NCBI GenBank assembly: GCA_038874435.1
Contig: JAVZCK010000005.1
Coordinates: 1 to 64,000, forward strand
DNA length: 64,000 nucleotides
Origin: Thermoplasmata archaeon
Lineage (GTDB): Archaea > Thermoplasmatota > Thermoplasmata > Lutacidiplasmatales > SKW197
Direction of reading: 5' to 3'
In this document: piece after piece, positions 26,566 through 35,934 of the stretch
Layout: each line of letters begins with the position of its first letter
Position numbering within the stretch: position 1 is the stretch's first letter
Notes under the pieces: generated by a model
Database searches by the model: none
The model's input: only the letters and a program-made list of their open reading frames with translations
What the model was told of the DNA's origin: nothing
Program-made: the position numbers and the translations under genes

Positions 26566-29112
26566 ATGAAATTAATGGATGTGTTCGTTAACCGAGAACA
26601 TGAAATCTCAAGGCTGGAAGAGTTTTATGCAAAAACTGCGGGAGGGATTGGTAGCGTAGTAATGCTCTCAGGCAGAATCGGAACAGGAAAAACTGCGCTC
26701 ATTGACAAGTTCCTAGAAACAAAAAGAGGTTTCTATTTTGAATGTGTTCTCGGACAGCCACCATATGCGCCTCTTAGAAACTTTCTTACTTCCTTTTTCT
26801 CAATCGAACGAAAAGATGTACCTCCTAGTATGCAATTTCTTGTGGAAGAAAGGGTAGAAAAAGTTGAGGGAGAAACCCTAGAAGAAGCATTTGCAGCCCT
26901 CCTTAAATTCTTTAATTCATACATTACTACAGAACCGGTGGTTTTTGCCATAGATAACTTCCAAGATGTTGACGAAGGTACAATAAAATTCCTTGACTAC
27001 TTCGTGCGACACCCGGAACTTGCTAAAATAATGATAATCTGTGCTTATCGCACCGAAATGCTTGAAGAAACAGGAAGAGGGAAGGTAATTTCAGATTTTC
27101 TTCAGTTTCTGATAATGACCAACATGTTTAACGCTGTTATTGTGGATAATTTTAATGAGGGAAACACTGGCCTACTGCTCGCGAAACTTTTCGGAGAGAA
27201 TGTACCTCTAGAGGGCGTTAAACAACTGTACCAGAAATCAAGTGGGAATCCTTTAATGTTAATGGAAATGCTGAAAATATTAGTTCAAGAAAGAAACATT
27301 GATCTTGCTGTGCCTGAAAACTGGAATAAAATTGAATGGGAGAAGTTGAGTATGCCAGATAACCTTCAGGAAATCTTCCAGATGGAACTTGATTCCTTAC
27401 CGCCAGAAGGAATTGCTTTGTTAGATTACATGGCAGTAGCAGGAAATGAGTTTGAGGTAGACATTGTGAGTGAGGCATCGCGCCAACCATCTGAACTTGT
27501 TCATAAAATCGCAAACTTGATGGTAGAGAAAGGCATTCTAACCCAGGATGCGAAAACAGGAAAATATAGATTTACTAGAAATATCTACATGGAGTTGATT
27601 TACAACGACATCGGAACAAAAATCCTACCCATTTGCTTTGCTGTTGGCTCAGCAATTGAAAAATTGCGAAAGGATAGGTTAAGCGAGTATGTGTTTGATC
27701 TTGTGCGGCTCTTCGGGAACAGTAGAGACAGAAAGAGAGCATATGAGTATGCAATCATGGCTGGAAGCAGAGCAGAAAAGCTTCATGCACCAGAAAGTGT
27801 CGAGAAATACTATGAATTAGCAATTGCGATTGCTGAGGAGTTGAACTTAGGATGGGAAGATATTTACGAGATAAAAATGAAGAAGGGGATGGGGCTTTTT
27901 TATCTCGGTGCATGGGAGAAGGCAGAAAATTGCTTCGTCGACATGATGAAGATTGCGAAGGAGCATGAAGACAAAAAAAGAGAGACAGAAAGTTTGCTTT
28001 TGCTAATTCGCTTAAGACAGCACCAGAGTGAGTATGAAAAAGCAAAATCCCTACTTCCAAAAGCAATTGAGCTAGCAAAAGGTACTGCTGACTCCAGATT
28101 CATTGCTGATGCACTCCGTGGTGTAGCTCACATGGAATGGAGGAACGGTGACTATGACAATGCCATAAAACATTATAATGAAGCCCTCTCATATTTCCAG
28201 AGTGCTAGTGCAGAAGCAATTTTCACAGGCAACTTGCAAGCTGGCGAGGAAAACATTCCAATTAAAGGGGAAATTCTGTTAGAGCTTGGAACTGTTTACG
28301 CGGAGATGGGAGATTATAGACAGGCACTTCTCTTCAACTTGAAGGGTCTCAAAATCTTAAAAGAGACCAACTCACCTGCTACAGCGAGAGCGTTCCACAG
28401 CATAGGTGCAATCCAGCTCCGTGAAGAGAACTGGCAGAAAGCTCTGGAATCCTTCAAACAGGGAATTGAGTATGCAGAAAAATTAAACGACTTGGATACA
28501 ATGGGCTGGTGCTACCTTGGACTTGCAGAAACCCTTTTGAGGTCTGGTGGAAGCAAAGAGGAGGCAAGCCAACACATTGAAAAAGCTAACCAGCATCTCT
28601 CAAAAATCAGTGATAGAATTGGAAATGCTCTTCTCCACAAAATTTATGCGGATCTCTGCATCAAGATGAATGACGTAGTTGGGTCCGAAAACCACATAAA
28701 GATTGCTGAGGAACTCGGACACAAAGTTGCATCTCCTTACATTACTTGCGAAATTCTCACTGCGAAAATAGAGCTCTCAATTAAAAAAGGTGAAAAAGAA
28801 AATGCGATAAACTATCTTAAAACTCTGGAGGAATTATGTATGAAACATAAAATGAAATCATTTGGGAAGTTTATTGATGCGAGGAAAAAAGAACTATTAC
28901 CACCGCCAGTAGTTGCCCCTGCACAGACACCTCCTGCTCCAGCTCCACCTGCAGAAACGCAAAAAGCACAGACAACAGAAGAATCAAGGCAAACTACGCC
29001 ACAAGAGCACCCGCAACCCACGGGAGAGAAAGGTGCAGGCCAGATTACTGTCTCCCCAGAAACGCAAGTTAAAAAGAAGCGGAAAAAAAAGAAAGGAGGT
29101 GACATGCAATGA
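26566..29112 (+). CDS. STAND-type AAA ATPase with TPR repeats
   Basis: 848 residues. Walker A is GRIGTGKT (36-43) and Walker B is VVFAID (125-130). The ATPase region (to about 300) is followed by helical linkers, then TPR-like repeats (about 400-760) and a Pro/Gln-rich tail ending in a very basic KKKRKKKK stretch. The plan is that of MalT-like signal-transduction ATPases without a DNA-binding domain; the tail could bind nucleic acid. A CTTATAATCC box (26537-26546) predicts a leaderless start at ATG 26566. It shares ATGA with the small gene behind it. A second TPR ATPase lies at 60656-63295. Confidence 0.8.
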   Translation: MKLMDVFVNREHEISRLEEFYAKTAGGIGSVVMLSGRIGTGKTALIDKFLETKRGFYFECVLGQPPYAPLRNFLTSFFSIERKDVPPSMQFLVEERVEKVEGETLEEAFAALLKFFNSYITTEPVVFAIDNFQDVDEGTIKFLDYFVRHPELAKIMIICAYRTEMLEETGRGKVISDFLQFLIMTNMFNAVIVDNFNEGNTGLLLAKLFGENVPLEGVKQLYQKSSGNPLMLMEMLKILVQERNIDLAVPENWNKIEWEKLSMPDNLQEIFQMELDSLPPEGIALLDYMAVAGNEFEVDIVSEASRQPSELVHKIANLMVEKGILTQDAKTGKYRFTRNIYMELIYNDIGTKILPICFAVGSAIEKLRKDRLSEYVFDLVRLFGNSRDRKRAYEYAIMAGSRAEKLHAPESVEKYYELAIAIAEELNLGWEDIYEIKMKKGMGLFYLGAWEKAENCFVDMMKIAKEHEDKKRETESLLLLIRLRQHQSEYEKAKSLLPKAIELAKGTADSRFIADALRGVAHMEWRNGDYDNAIKHYNEALSYFQSASAEAIFTGNLQAGEENIPIKGEILLELGTVYAEMGDYRQALLFNLKGLKILKETNSPATARAFHSIGAIQLREENWQKALESFKQGIEYAEKLNDLDTMGWCYLGLAETLLRSGGSKEEASQHIEKANQHLSKISDRIGNALLHKIYADLCIKMNDVVGSENHIKIAEELGHKVASPYITCEILTAKIELSIKKGEKENAINYLKTLEELCMKHKMKSFGKFIDARKKELLPPPVVAPAQTPPAPAPPAETQKAQTTEESRQTTPQEHPQPTGEKGAGQITVSPETQVKKKRKKKKGGDMQ

Positions 29113-29345
29113 CTTCTCAAATCAGTGAAAAAGTATACAATATAATGGGTAGAGAGATGGGACACATCGGCAGATTCATTGTCCAAAAACAGTGCAAGGA
29201 CTTAGGAATAAATCCAGACGATATTAAGCCAGAAGAACTTCCAAAAATCGCAAAAGCCTTAGGCGATGTTATGAAGACCTTTGGGGGCGAGGAAAAGGGT
29301 AAGGCGATTGAAGCAGAAATCAAACGACTTGCCCAGAGCCACTAA
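29109..29345 (+). CDS. Small protein coupled to the STAND ATPase
   Basis: 78 residues, mostly helical, no cysteine pair or membrane helix; it ends EAEIKRLAQSH. The sequence VQKQCKDLGINPDDIKPEEL has a loop pattern that may bind a ligand, but I do not recognise the family. Start ATG overlaps the ATPase stop (ATGA), and GGAGGTGAC just upstream is a strong ribosome binding site, so it is translated as part of that unit. Its stop overlaps the stop region of the convergent galT by 4 nt. Confidence 0.7.
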   Translation: MTSQISEKVYNIMGREMGHIGRFIVQKQCKDLGINPDDIKPEELPKIAKALGDVMKTFGGEEKGKAIEAEIKRLAQSH

Positions 29346-30340
29346 TTTATTTTTTCCCTCAATGTTTTTGCATTCTCTTCTGGTTGGGAGATATTAACCG
29401 TAATCCCAGAACCCATTTCAAGTCCAGCAGGTATGGTCAATCTAGGCGTAATTTCAAGATACCAGTGATAATAATCCACCTCCTTTAAATAAGAGGGTGC
29501 GGTATGAAGGACAAGATTGTATGCTGGGTCGTTCAGTGCGAGTTTCAATGCCAAAAGCACTTTATGGAGGACAACACCAAGCGATGTCAGGGCTTCAGAG
29601 GTTATTTCAGAGAAGTGGCTGTGATGCCGTTTAGGCATTATATGTATCTCGTACTGAAGCTTGGCTGCATATGGAACAAATGCCACAAAATGTGCGTTTT
29701 CATATATAATCCGCTCGCTCGCATTTTGCTCTTCGCTTATTGTGTCGCAGTAGACACATCTTCCGTTTTCATGTGAATAGCATCTGGCAGTGTTTAAGAG
29801 GTCCATTATGTGTGTGGGTACGAACGCAAGCCCAACTACTTGAGAGTGAGGATGTATCAATGATGTTCCTGCCTCTTTTCCATGGTTACGAAAAAGAATC
29901 ACTGACTTAATCCACGGGTTTTTATACAAATACTTAACACATTCAAAATAGGCCTTGACAACATTGAAAACCTCAGATTCATTCATGTCAGGGATATCCC
30001 TATTGTGCAATGGTGTTTCTACTATTACATAGTGAAAGCCAGTCGCTGCTCTTTTTCTGAAAAATCCCTCCGTGTGTGCAGTTCCACTATTTTCAGAGAC
30101 CACTGGAAATTTGTTAGGAATTACACGAAGTTTCCATTTGCGGCTTCCTTCTTCTACATAAGAAAACAATTCCTGAGGTGTATTTGCCTCGTTACCAGGA
30201 CAGAATGGGCAGTCGGCTTTCCATTCAGGCAATGGCTCTTTTTGTTTTATCTCGCCAGGCACTTCATGTTTTCTCTTTGCTCTCTCACTTGCGACAATTA
30301 CCCATTCACCAGCAACCCTATTAAACCGTAACTCATTCAT
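29342..30340 (-). CDS. galT: Galactose-1-phosphate uridylyltransferase
   Basis: 332 residues. Zinc ligands Cys44 and Cys47 lie in ADCPFCPGNE, and the active site is HPHSQ with the nucleophile His165 (His163-Pro-His165). FRNHGKEAGTS precedes it, as in the family. It exchanges UMP between UDP-glucose and galactose-1-phosphate (Leloir pathway), or acts as a related sugar-1-phosphate nucleotidyltransferase. Start ATG 30340 has a weak TTTTTAACTA box about 25 nt upstream and probably no leader. Confidence 0.88.
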   Translation of the reverse strand: MNELRFNRVAGEWVIVASERAKRKHEVPGEIKQKEPLPEWKADCPFCPGNEANTPQELFSYVEEGSRKWKLRVIPNKFPVVSENSGTAHTEGFFRKRAATGFHYVIVETPLHNRDIPDMNESEVFNVVKAYFECVKYLYKNPWIKSVILFRNHGKEAGTSLIHPHSQVVGLAFVPTHIMDLLNTARCYSHENGRCVYCDTISEEQNASERIIYENAHFVAFVPYAAKLQYEIHIMPKRHHSHFSEITSEALTSLGVVLHKVLLALKLALNDPAYNLVLHTAPSYLKEVDYYHWYLEITPRLTIPAGLEMGSGITVNISQPEENAKTLREKIN

Positions 30341-30381
30341 GGAATAGAATAGAGGAAATAGTTAAAAACATTTTCCCTGTC

Positions 30382-31149
30382 TCATCTTACTTTAATCAAT
30401 TTTAAACTTTCCTCCTCGCTGAAATGCAACTCTCCAGGCAACACAAGTACATGAGGTGGCTTCCCAAAGTCCACACGCTCTATTTCCGAGATTGGCCCGT
30501 ATGCAGCAATGCAATCAGGGCTCCCAGCCCTTGCAACAACACAGAGTTTAGTTTCGGCCGTGAACAAGCCCTTCTTTTCCCTTTCCTCCAACTCTACCAG
30601 AATATGGATTCCTTCATTCGCTGACATCAGATAGTTCTCCTCTGCCTTAATGTCGAGCAAGATAAGAGTGTGAAGCCCGTTTTCATGGTTTTTTAGAATT
30701 GAGTAATAGGGAGATGTTGGGAAGAATCCCTTTTCTGGCTTTGGTAAACTCACACATCTTCCAAATTTGTATATGTGAAGGCCAAGGATTGCAGGAGCCG
30801 CAGTGTATATCGAAGCCCCATGAATAATCTGAGTTTTAATTCCACGCTTTATTGCTTCTACCCTTAGGAAGCTATGCGTAGTTGCTGTCATTGAGTCCCC
30901 TGCACAAAGCAACACCACATTTTTCTCTTTAGCTAGACCAAGAAGATTATCAAAATTTTGTTCGATATCCTCTCGTTTTAGCAGATTTATTTTCCTTCCA
31001 TATAGATTTTCAAGCATTGCGATTTTCGCACCTGCAAGCACAGAGGTGTAGAATTCTGCGAAAACAAGCTCGGCATTTCTCACTACTTCAAGCCCTCTCA
31101 ATGAAATATCTAATTCATCATACAATCCTAAACCCACAAATGTAATCAT
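30382..31149 (-). CDS. dphB: Diphthine synthase
   Basis: 255 residues of the tetrapyrrole-methylase fold. It begins MITFVGLGLYDELDISLRG, with LLCAGDSMTATTHS and IIHGASIYTAAP further on, all as in archaeal diphthine synthases. It trimethylates the modified histidine of elongation factor aEF2 using S-adenosylmethionine, the second step of diphthamide synthesis. The start ATG overlaps the stop of the kinase-ferredoxin gene by 1 nt (TGATG), so the two are cotranscribed. Confidence 0.92.
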   Translation of the reverse strand: MITFVGLGLYDELDISLRGLEVVRNAELVFAEFYTSVLAGAKIAMLENLYGRKINLLKREDIEQNFDNLLGLAKEKNVVLLCAGDSMTATTHSFLRVEAIKRGIKTQIIHGASIYTAAPAILGLHIYKFGRCVSLPKPEKGFFPTSPYYSILKNHENGLHTLILLDIKAEENYLMSANEGIHILVELEEREKKGLFTAETKLCVVARAGSPDCIAAYGPISEIERVDFGKPPHVLVLPGELHFSEEESLKLIKVR

Positions 31150-32327
31150 CAGATTTCACTCTTCCTTACTGGAATCTCCTTCTCATTGATAAAGCTCATC
31201 GCCTCATCCCAAGTTAGCAAACCATACTTTGCACCGAACTGTTGGACAACAGAGGCGCCATTCGCACTTCCTACTTTAAGAGCTGTTTCAATATCTCTTC
31301 CCTTCGCCAATGCTGATATGAATCCAACAGTGAAAGCATCACCAGCTCCAAGAGTGGAGACAACAGGCACATCGTATGCTGGAAACATGTAACGGAATTT
31401 ACCATCGTAACACTGTACTCCCTTCTTTCCATCTGTAATTACCACAAGTTTGACACCCATCGCATGAATCTTTTTCAAAATTGGATCAAGATTGTCAGCC
31501 CAGGGTTCATTGGTTATTGCCCTTGTAGGACAGCGTTCTACACAAAGTCCACACTTTGTGCATTTTTCCTGATGTCTTGTTACCGCCTTTCCACTCTCCA
31601 CTGCAAAAATTTTCACAGGGCATACATCCACACAGGTACCACACCCTATGCATCTTTCTTCATCCACAACCATCTGAGAATACTTTATTCCAGTGAAATT
31701 TGATGCCTCTTCTTTGTTCAAAAAGAGAATGTCTATTCGTGATATAAACGGAAGCATCTTCTCGATACCCCTTGAAATCTGGGTGTTACCTGGGTTCCAG
31801 CAAATCTTCACATCCCTATTTGCGAGTAATTCCGCAAATTTAGAAGGAATTTCACTTGCCTTACCAGTCATTGGTCCAAGATATAGAAATTTTGTATCCG
31901 TGGCTTTATTTATGTCAATCTCATCAAACGCTAAAAGATTATTCGCGCCTCTGTAGGTTAGAACCGTTCTTTCGCCCTCAAACGTAGTAATTATTACAGA
32001 ATAGCCAGTTTCCTCCTCAACTCTAAAAGCAAGAGAAGTATCAACCCCCTCTCTCTCAAGCTCACTCAAAATAATTTTATCGCTTTCATCGTTTCCCAAA
32101 GCACTACAGAATCCTGTTCTCAATCCCATCTTTCCGAATCCATACGCAGTATTTGAGGCCCCTCCTCCTGTGGTAAACATAATTTTATCTACATTAATTT
32201 TGGCACCATACTCAAGACAAAGGTAGGCCTTTGTTTGTAGCATCTCCCGCATTTCCAGAACCTTGGCGATGTTCGTTTTCACAAACACATCCTGGGTGGC
32301 ACTTCCTATGCAGACCACATCGTACAT
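31149..32327 (-). CDS. PfkB-family sugar kinase with an inserted 2x[4Fe-4S] ferredoxin domain
   Basis: 392 residues from ATG 32327. The ribokinase fold is complete: DVVCIGSATQD at the start, GGGASNTAYGFGKMG, the NKEEA region, VVITDGKKG and STLGAGDAF with the catalytic Asp at 330. Between NKEEA and VVITDG lies an extra segment (about 217-272) with two CX2CX2CX3C-P clusters (Cys226, 229, 232, 236 and 256, 259, 262, 266), a bacterial-type ferredoxin. Kinase substrate is unknown (sugar or nucleoside). The frame runs upstream to 32597, but those 90 residues are Cys/Phe-rich, unlike the family, and overlap the divergent mazG. It is followed by dphB. Confidence 0.85.
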   Translation of the reverse strand: MYDVVCIGSATQDVFVKTNIAKVLEMREMLQTKAYLCLEYGAKINVDKIMFTTGGGASNTAYGFGKMGLRTGFCSALGNDESDKIILSELEREGVDTSLAFRVEEETGYSVIITTFEGERTVLTYRGANNLLAFDEIDINKATDTKFLYLGPMTGKASEIPSKFAELLANRDVKICWNPGNTQISRGIEKMLPFISRIDILFLNKEEASNFTGIKYSQMVVDEERCIGCGTCVDVCPVKIFAVESGKAVTRHQEKCTKCGLCVERCPTRAITNEPWADNLDPILKKIHAMGVKLVVITDGKKGVQCYDGKFRYMFPAYDVPVVSTLGAGDAFTVGFISALAKGRDIETALKVGSANGASVVQQFGAKYGLLTWDEAMSFINEKEIPVRKSEI

Positions 32328-32406
32328 GTAAATGCACAGGCATTGCAAGTAAAAAAACTTTTGTAAGAAACAAACTGGGACATTGCCTAAAAATTCCATC
32401 GCAACC

Positions 32407-32413
32407 TTATTAT
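32407..32413 (+). promoter_or_regulatory. TATA-like box of the mazG-radical SAM pair
   Basis: TTATTAT is centred 26 nt before ATG 32436, predicting a leaderless transcript. The divergent kinase gene has only a T-rich TTTTTTTA box at about 32352-32359 on the other strand. Confidence 0.45.
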
Positions 32414-32435
32414 CTGCCCTCTGGTATTTCTGCAC

Positions 32436-32807
32436 ATGGCAGATGAAAAGGTTACACTTGAGAATCTGAAGCAGCTTGTAGCCAAGTTTAACAACGAGAG
32501 GAAATGGGAAATTTATCATCAACCAAAAGAACTGGCAATAGCAATTGCAGTTGAGAGTGCAGAACTCCTTGATATCTTCAAATGGCAGCACAGCCAAGCA
32601 GTGACTTCTAAAGTGGAAAACTACATGAAAATTAAGGAGGAGATGGCTGACATCCTTATACTTCTACTTTCCCTAGCTAACTCCTTAAACATTGACTTAA
32701 GTGATGCCATTGTATCAAAAATGGAAAAGAACGCCATGAAGTATCCTGTGAATACAGATTACACGAAAATCTGGAACTTAGAAAAAAACAAAAACTCCCC
32801 ACTGTGA
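32436..32807 (+). CDS. MazG-like nucleotide pyrophosphohydrolase
   Basis: 123 residues. The helical MazG pattern is present: AIAVESAELLDIFKW (Glu-x-x-Glu type metal site) and EEMADILILLL (second acidic pair). Such enzymes hydrolyse NTPs or dNTPs to monophosphates, often to clean non-canonical nucleotides. The single short domain is like the dCTPase/RS21 group rather than the double-domain MazG of bacteria. The stop codon overlaps the GTG start of the radical SAM gene (GTGA). Confidence 0.8.
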   Translation: MADEKVTLENLKQLVAKFNNERKWEIYHQPKELAIAIAVESAELLDIFKWQHSQAVTSKVENYMKIKEEMADILILLLSLANSLNIDLSDAIVSKMEKNAMKYPVNTDYTKIWNLEKNKNSPL

Positions 32808-33706
32808 ATATGCAAAAAATGAAGGTTTATCAGGTCTGGCCCTTCTGTCCCTCAATATCAATCTCAGGCAATACCTGCCAACTGATGTGTGAGCATTGTA
32901 AGGCACACTACCTTAGTTACATGTACCCAGCTGAAACCCCTGAGAAATTCAAGCAAATCACGGAGAAACTAACAAAAGAAGGTGCAAAGGGATTCCTCGT
33001 TAGTGGAGGTTGCGATAGAAATGGAAAAATGTTGAACTTAGAAAAGATGCTTCCCGTAATTCGAAAACTTCATGAAGAGGGGTTTGTGATAAAACTTCAC
33101 ACCGGATTTATGGAACCAGAGACCGCTAATCTTGTTGTGGACGCCATTGATGTTGCTTCTATGGAGTTCCCCTCCTCGTTCTCAGCAGTTAAAGAAATTT
33201 TTCATATAAATGAAGGTGTGGAGAAATACGTTGAAACTTTCAGAAATTTGAGAAACGCCGGGGTAAAGCACATAGTTCCACATCTTTGTATTGGTCTCTA
33301 CCACGGTACGCTTTCAGACGAAAATGAAGCAATTGAAAAATTGAAGAAAGTTTTTACACCTGAAAAAATCGTTTTTATTGTATTCATCCCAACACCAGGC
33401 ACACCCTGTAGCACTGACCCACTTCCATTACCAGAAGATATAGAAAAAGTCATTAGGAATGCAAAAATCCAATTGCCGGAGACAGAGCTTGTGCTAGGTG
33501 CCCTTCGCCCCAGATTTGCTCGGATAAATGGAATAACCCAGAATTACATCCAGGAAATAGAGTTTCGTGCAATTCGTGCGGGTGTCTCAGGTATCGAAGT
33601 GCCTTCCAGAAAAACAACTGAGTTTCTAAGACAAAACTATGAGATTGTGCGGATTGGTGCATTTGGGGCATTGCCTTCAGAATTTGAGGAAAATTTTATA
33701 ATTTAA
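32804..33706 (+). CDS. Radical SAM protein, COG1856 type
   Basis: 300 residues. The cluster motif is Cys25-x3-Cys29-x2-Cys32 in TCQLMCEHCKAHY, the canonical spacing, followed by VSGGCDRNGK and IKLHTGF. The family has been described as a homologue of biotin synthase without known substrate. GTG 32804 overlaps the mazG stop; ATG at 32810 or 32819 are alternative starts that do not change the domain. The 3' end overlaps that of the convergent antiporter by 4 nt. Confidence 0.8.
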   Translation: MNMQKMKVYQVWPFCPSISISGNTCQLMCEHCKAHYLSYMYPAETPEKFKQITEKLTKEGAKGFLVSGGCDRNGKMLNLEKMLPVIRKLHEEGFVIKLHTGFMEPETANLVVDAIDVASMEFPSSFSAVKEIFHINEGVEKYVETFRNLRNAGVKHIVPHLCIGLYHGTLSDENEAIEKLKKVFTPEKIVFIVFIPTPGTPCSTDPLPLPEDIEKVIRNAKIQLPETELVLGALRPRFARINGITQNYIQEIEFRAIRAGVSGIEVPSRKTTEFLRQNYEIVRIGAFGALPSEFEENFII

Positions 33707-35406
33707 TGTCTAACTACAATCACATACCTCTTATGCACCACTACTTTCGTTGTTTCCTTGTAGAGAATGTACATCGCAAAGTTAATCACAATAAAGGCGG
33801 AGAGAATCAGAAAAATCGAAAGGAGCCAGTTGTACTGCCATGTCGCCGAGACAAAGTAGAGCATTAGACAAGACAGCACAACAGTGCCTGAAACTGTGGT
33901 TTCAATCAAGTGGTCCATCTTTCTTGTCATCCCGAGATTAGAATAATTCAAATGTCTTATCACAGGCAATAGCATACGGTTAAGCTTCAGTGTAAGGTAT
34001 ATCAGAATTGCTGGGGTAAGGAAAATCACGAGAATGTAATGCACAAGCCCTACTGTGAGCAACTGGGTGACGAAGACACAAAGGAATAGCATCAGAATAA
34101 GCACAACTTTTCTATCAATTCTGTAAATAGGAACGGACCTCGGAAAGATAATTTTTTTGAGAGTCCTGGAGATGACAGCACTAGAGTATTTAATGTAGTT
34201 GGGTAGAATTCTTGAATAAGCACGGGCCAATCTTTGATGAATTTTGAGGAACACAGGAGTTATGAGAGTAGTAATGAGACAAATAGCACCAGTAACAGGG
34301 TAAATACTAGATGCATGCATCAGGGCGGGAGTTCCATCTATGTTCTTCAGTCCTGTGCCGATGTTTGCAAAAATTACCGCTTCTTCGCTTCTTGGCAGAG
34401 CACCGTTGCCTACGAAAACAGCATCCTTGGAAGGCAGTCCAACGAGGTATCCTACCGCAGATAGAATAAACATTTCGCAAATGACAATCGCAACTAAGGC
34501 GAAAAAGATAATTTCAAGGTTCGTAAGGAAGCCAGATGGCGCTATCATCATTCCGAAGGAAAGGAAGAAGATTGCGACAAAAATGTGCTTGAAAGAGGTA
34601 AGATGCTTTTCGAAATCCTTCTTCAATTTGGTCTCAGAAAATGCAAGGCCAACGAAAAACGCACCTATCAGTGGAGAAATCCCAAACGGAAGCCCTATCA
34701 CTCCACCAAAAAACACCATTGAAAGTGCGAAAAGCCCCATTATTTCTTCATCCCTCAGATGGTGCACATGCTTCGCAATCAATGGCACCACATATACATA
34801 AAGCACCAGAAAGAATATGAAAATAAGGATTAGCCCCACAATGACCATTAGGATTTCATTGCTTCCTGTTTTGTTCATAAAACTTGAGGCAATAATCACA
34901 AGAATGATTGAAAGAAAATCCTCAATCAACATCATCCCAATTAGCGTGTCTCTTGTCTGGAGTGAAGAGAGCTGCATTTTCTCAAGGGCTTTAGCTGTAA
35001 CAGCCACACTGCTCATCGCTATGATGCAGGCAAGAAAGAAGGTGTCCTTGAATGGCCAGGCAAAGACTGTACCTATAATGAAGCCAGCAAATAGCATTGT
35101 TCCGATGTCTGCAAGAGAAAGTATCACGCTTGCGTTCTTTGCCTGTTTTAATCTTGTAACCGAAAAATCCAGACCGACGAAGAAAAGCAAGAGCATCACA
35201 CCCAGTTCTGAAAAGATGTAAATGATTTCGTCATTCTGAACGATGCCCTTGTACTGGTAACCAAAGAAGTTGATTGACATATGGGGGCCAATTAGCATCC
35301 CCAAAATTATGTAACCAACAAGCGTGCTCTGCCCGAGTTTTGAGGAGATTATGCTACCTACGAATGCAAACACTAGGAGAATTGCTATTTCATAAAGGGG
35401 TTCCAT
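33703..35406 (-). CDS. Cation/proton antiporter, CPA2 (KefB/Nha-type)
   Basis: 567 residues. The first 400 form the CPA2 membrane domain (GYIILGMLIGPH near the start, FVGLDFSVTRLKQAK, and SSVAVTAKAL in the ion-binding region). The C-terminal third has four more hydrophobic segments and no TrkA/NAD-binding domain, unlike KefB. It should exchange K+ or Na+ for protons. The added C-terminal membrane region is unusual for the family. Not in an operon with the neighbouring minus-strand gene (51-nt gap). Confidence 0.82.
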   Translation of the reverse strand: MEPLYEIAILLVFAFVGSIISSKLGQSTLVGYIILGMLIGPHMSINFFGYQYKGIVQNDEIIYIFSELGVMLLLFFVGLDFSVTRLKQAKNASVILSLADIGTMLFAGFIIGTVFAWPFKDTFFLACIIAMSSVAVTAKALEKMQLSSLQTRDTLIGMMLIEDFLSIILVIIASSFMNKTGSNEILMVIVGLILIFIFFLVLYVYVVPLIAKHVHHLRDEEIMGLFALSMVFFGGVIGLPFGISPLIGAFFVGLAFSETKLKKDFEKHLTSFKHIFVAIFFLSFGMMIAPSGFLTNLEIIFFALVAIVICEMFILSAVGYLVGLPSKDAVFVGNGALPRSEEAVIFANIGTGLKNIDGTPALMHASSIYPVTGAICLITTLITPVFLKIHQRLARAYSRILPNYIKYSSAVISRTLKKIIFPRSVPIYRIDRKVVLILMLFLCVFVTQLLTVGLVHYILVIFLTPAILIYLTLKLNRMLLPVIRHLNYSNLGMTRKMDHLIETTVSGTVVLSCLMLYFVSATWQYNWLLSIFLILSAFIVINFAMYILYKETTKVVVHKRYVIVVRH

Positions 35407-35457
35407 TGGTATCTACCCCTTCATAGGCAAACTGTAGATATATTTTTCCAACAGACG

Positions 35458-35934
35458 TCATTCATTCTTCCTATCTTTGATGATTTCATTCTCCACAGCA
35501 TCATAGAATCTACTTGCATCTACACCAATCATTTTTGCATAAATTAGAGCTGCAACTACTGGCATGGTGCAAGTTTCCTCAGCAATTTGGTTTACCTCAG
35601 CCACCACTTCTTTCCGCTCTCTACCAGATTTGTCAGAAATGTATTTAACAATTTCTACGAAGATATCAACTTTCTCTGAGACAAGAATTTCTGGTGTTAT
35701 CGTAAAACCCTGTTCCAAAACTACATCTTCAAGCTCAAAATTGGGCTTGAGCAGATTTCCCTCTTTCTGAAGAACAGAACTAGAAATACATTTTTCTAGA
35801 ATTTTCTTTGCGTCTTGTGGCGCTACCATTCGCTTTTTGACAGAAATGTAGTTGACAAAATCGCTTTCCGTAATCTCTTTTATTCCCTGACTTTTTAGCA
35901 CAAACGCTACAATTTTCTGGAGCTCATATGTCAT
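35458..35934 (-). CDS. DUF2240 family protein
   Basis: 158 residues, soluble and helical. It starts MTYELQKIVAFVLKSQGI and has a middle part with VVLEQGFTITPEIL, and AEETCTMPVVAALIYAK near the end, a pattern I associate with archaeal DUF2240 proteins of unknown role. It overlaps the upstream HisA-like gene by 11 nt, so the two are translationally coupled. Confidence 0.65.
   Translation of the reverse strand: MTYELQKIVAFVLKSQGIKEITESDFVNYISVKKRMVAPQDAKKILEKCISSSVLQKEGNLLKPNFELEDVVLEQGFTITPEILVSEKVDIFVEIVKYISDKSGRERKEVVAEVNQIAEETCTMPVVAALIYAKMIGVDASRFYDAVENEIIKDRKNE

Noticed and set aside
32328-32597. 90-residue N-terminal extension of the kinase-ferredoxin protein
   Set aside because: It is rich in Cys and Phe, unlike the family, overlaps the divergent mazG gene, and the ribokinase fold starts exactly at the ATG at 32327.
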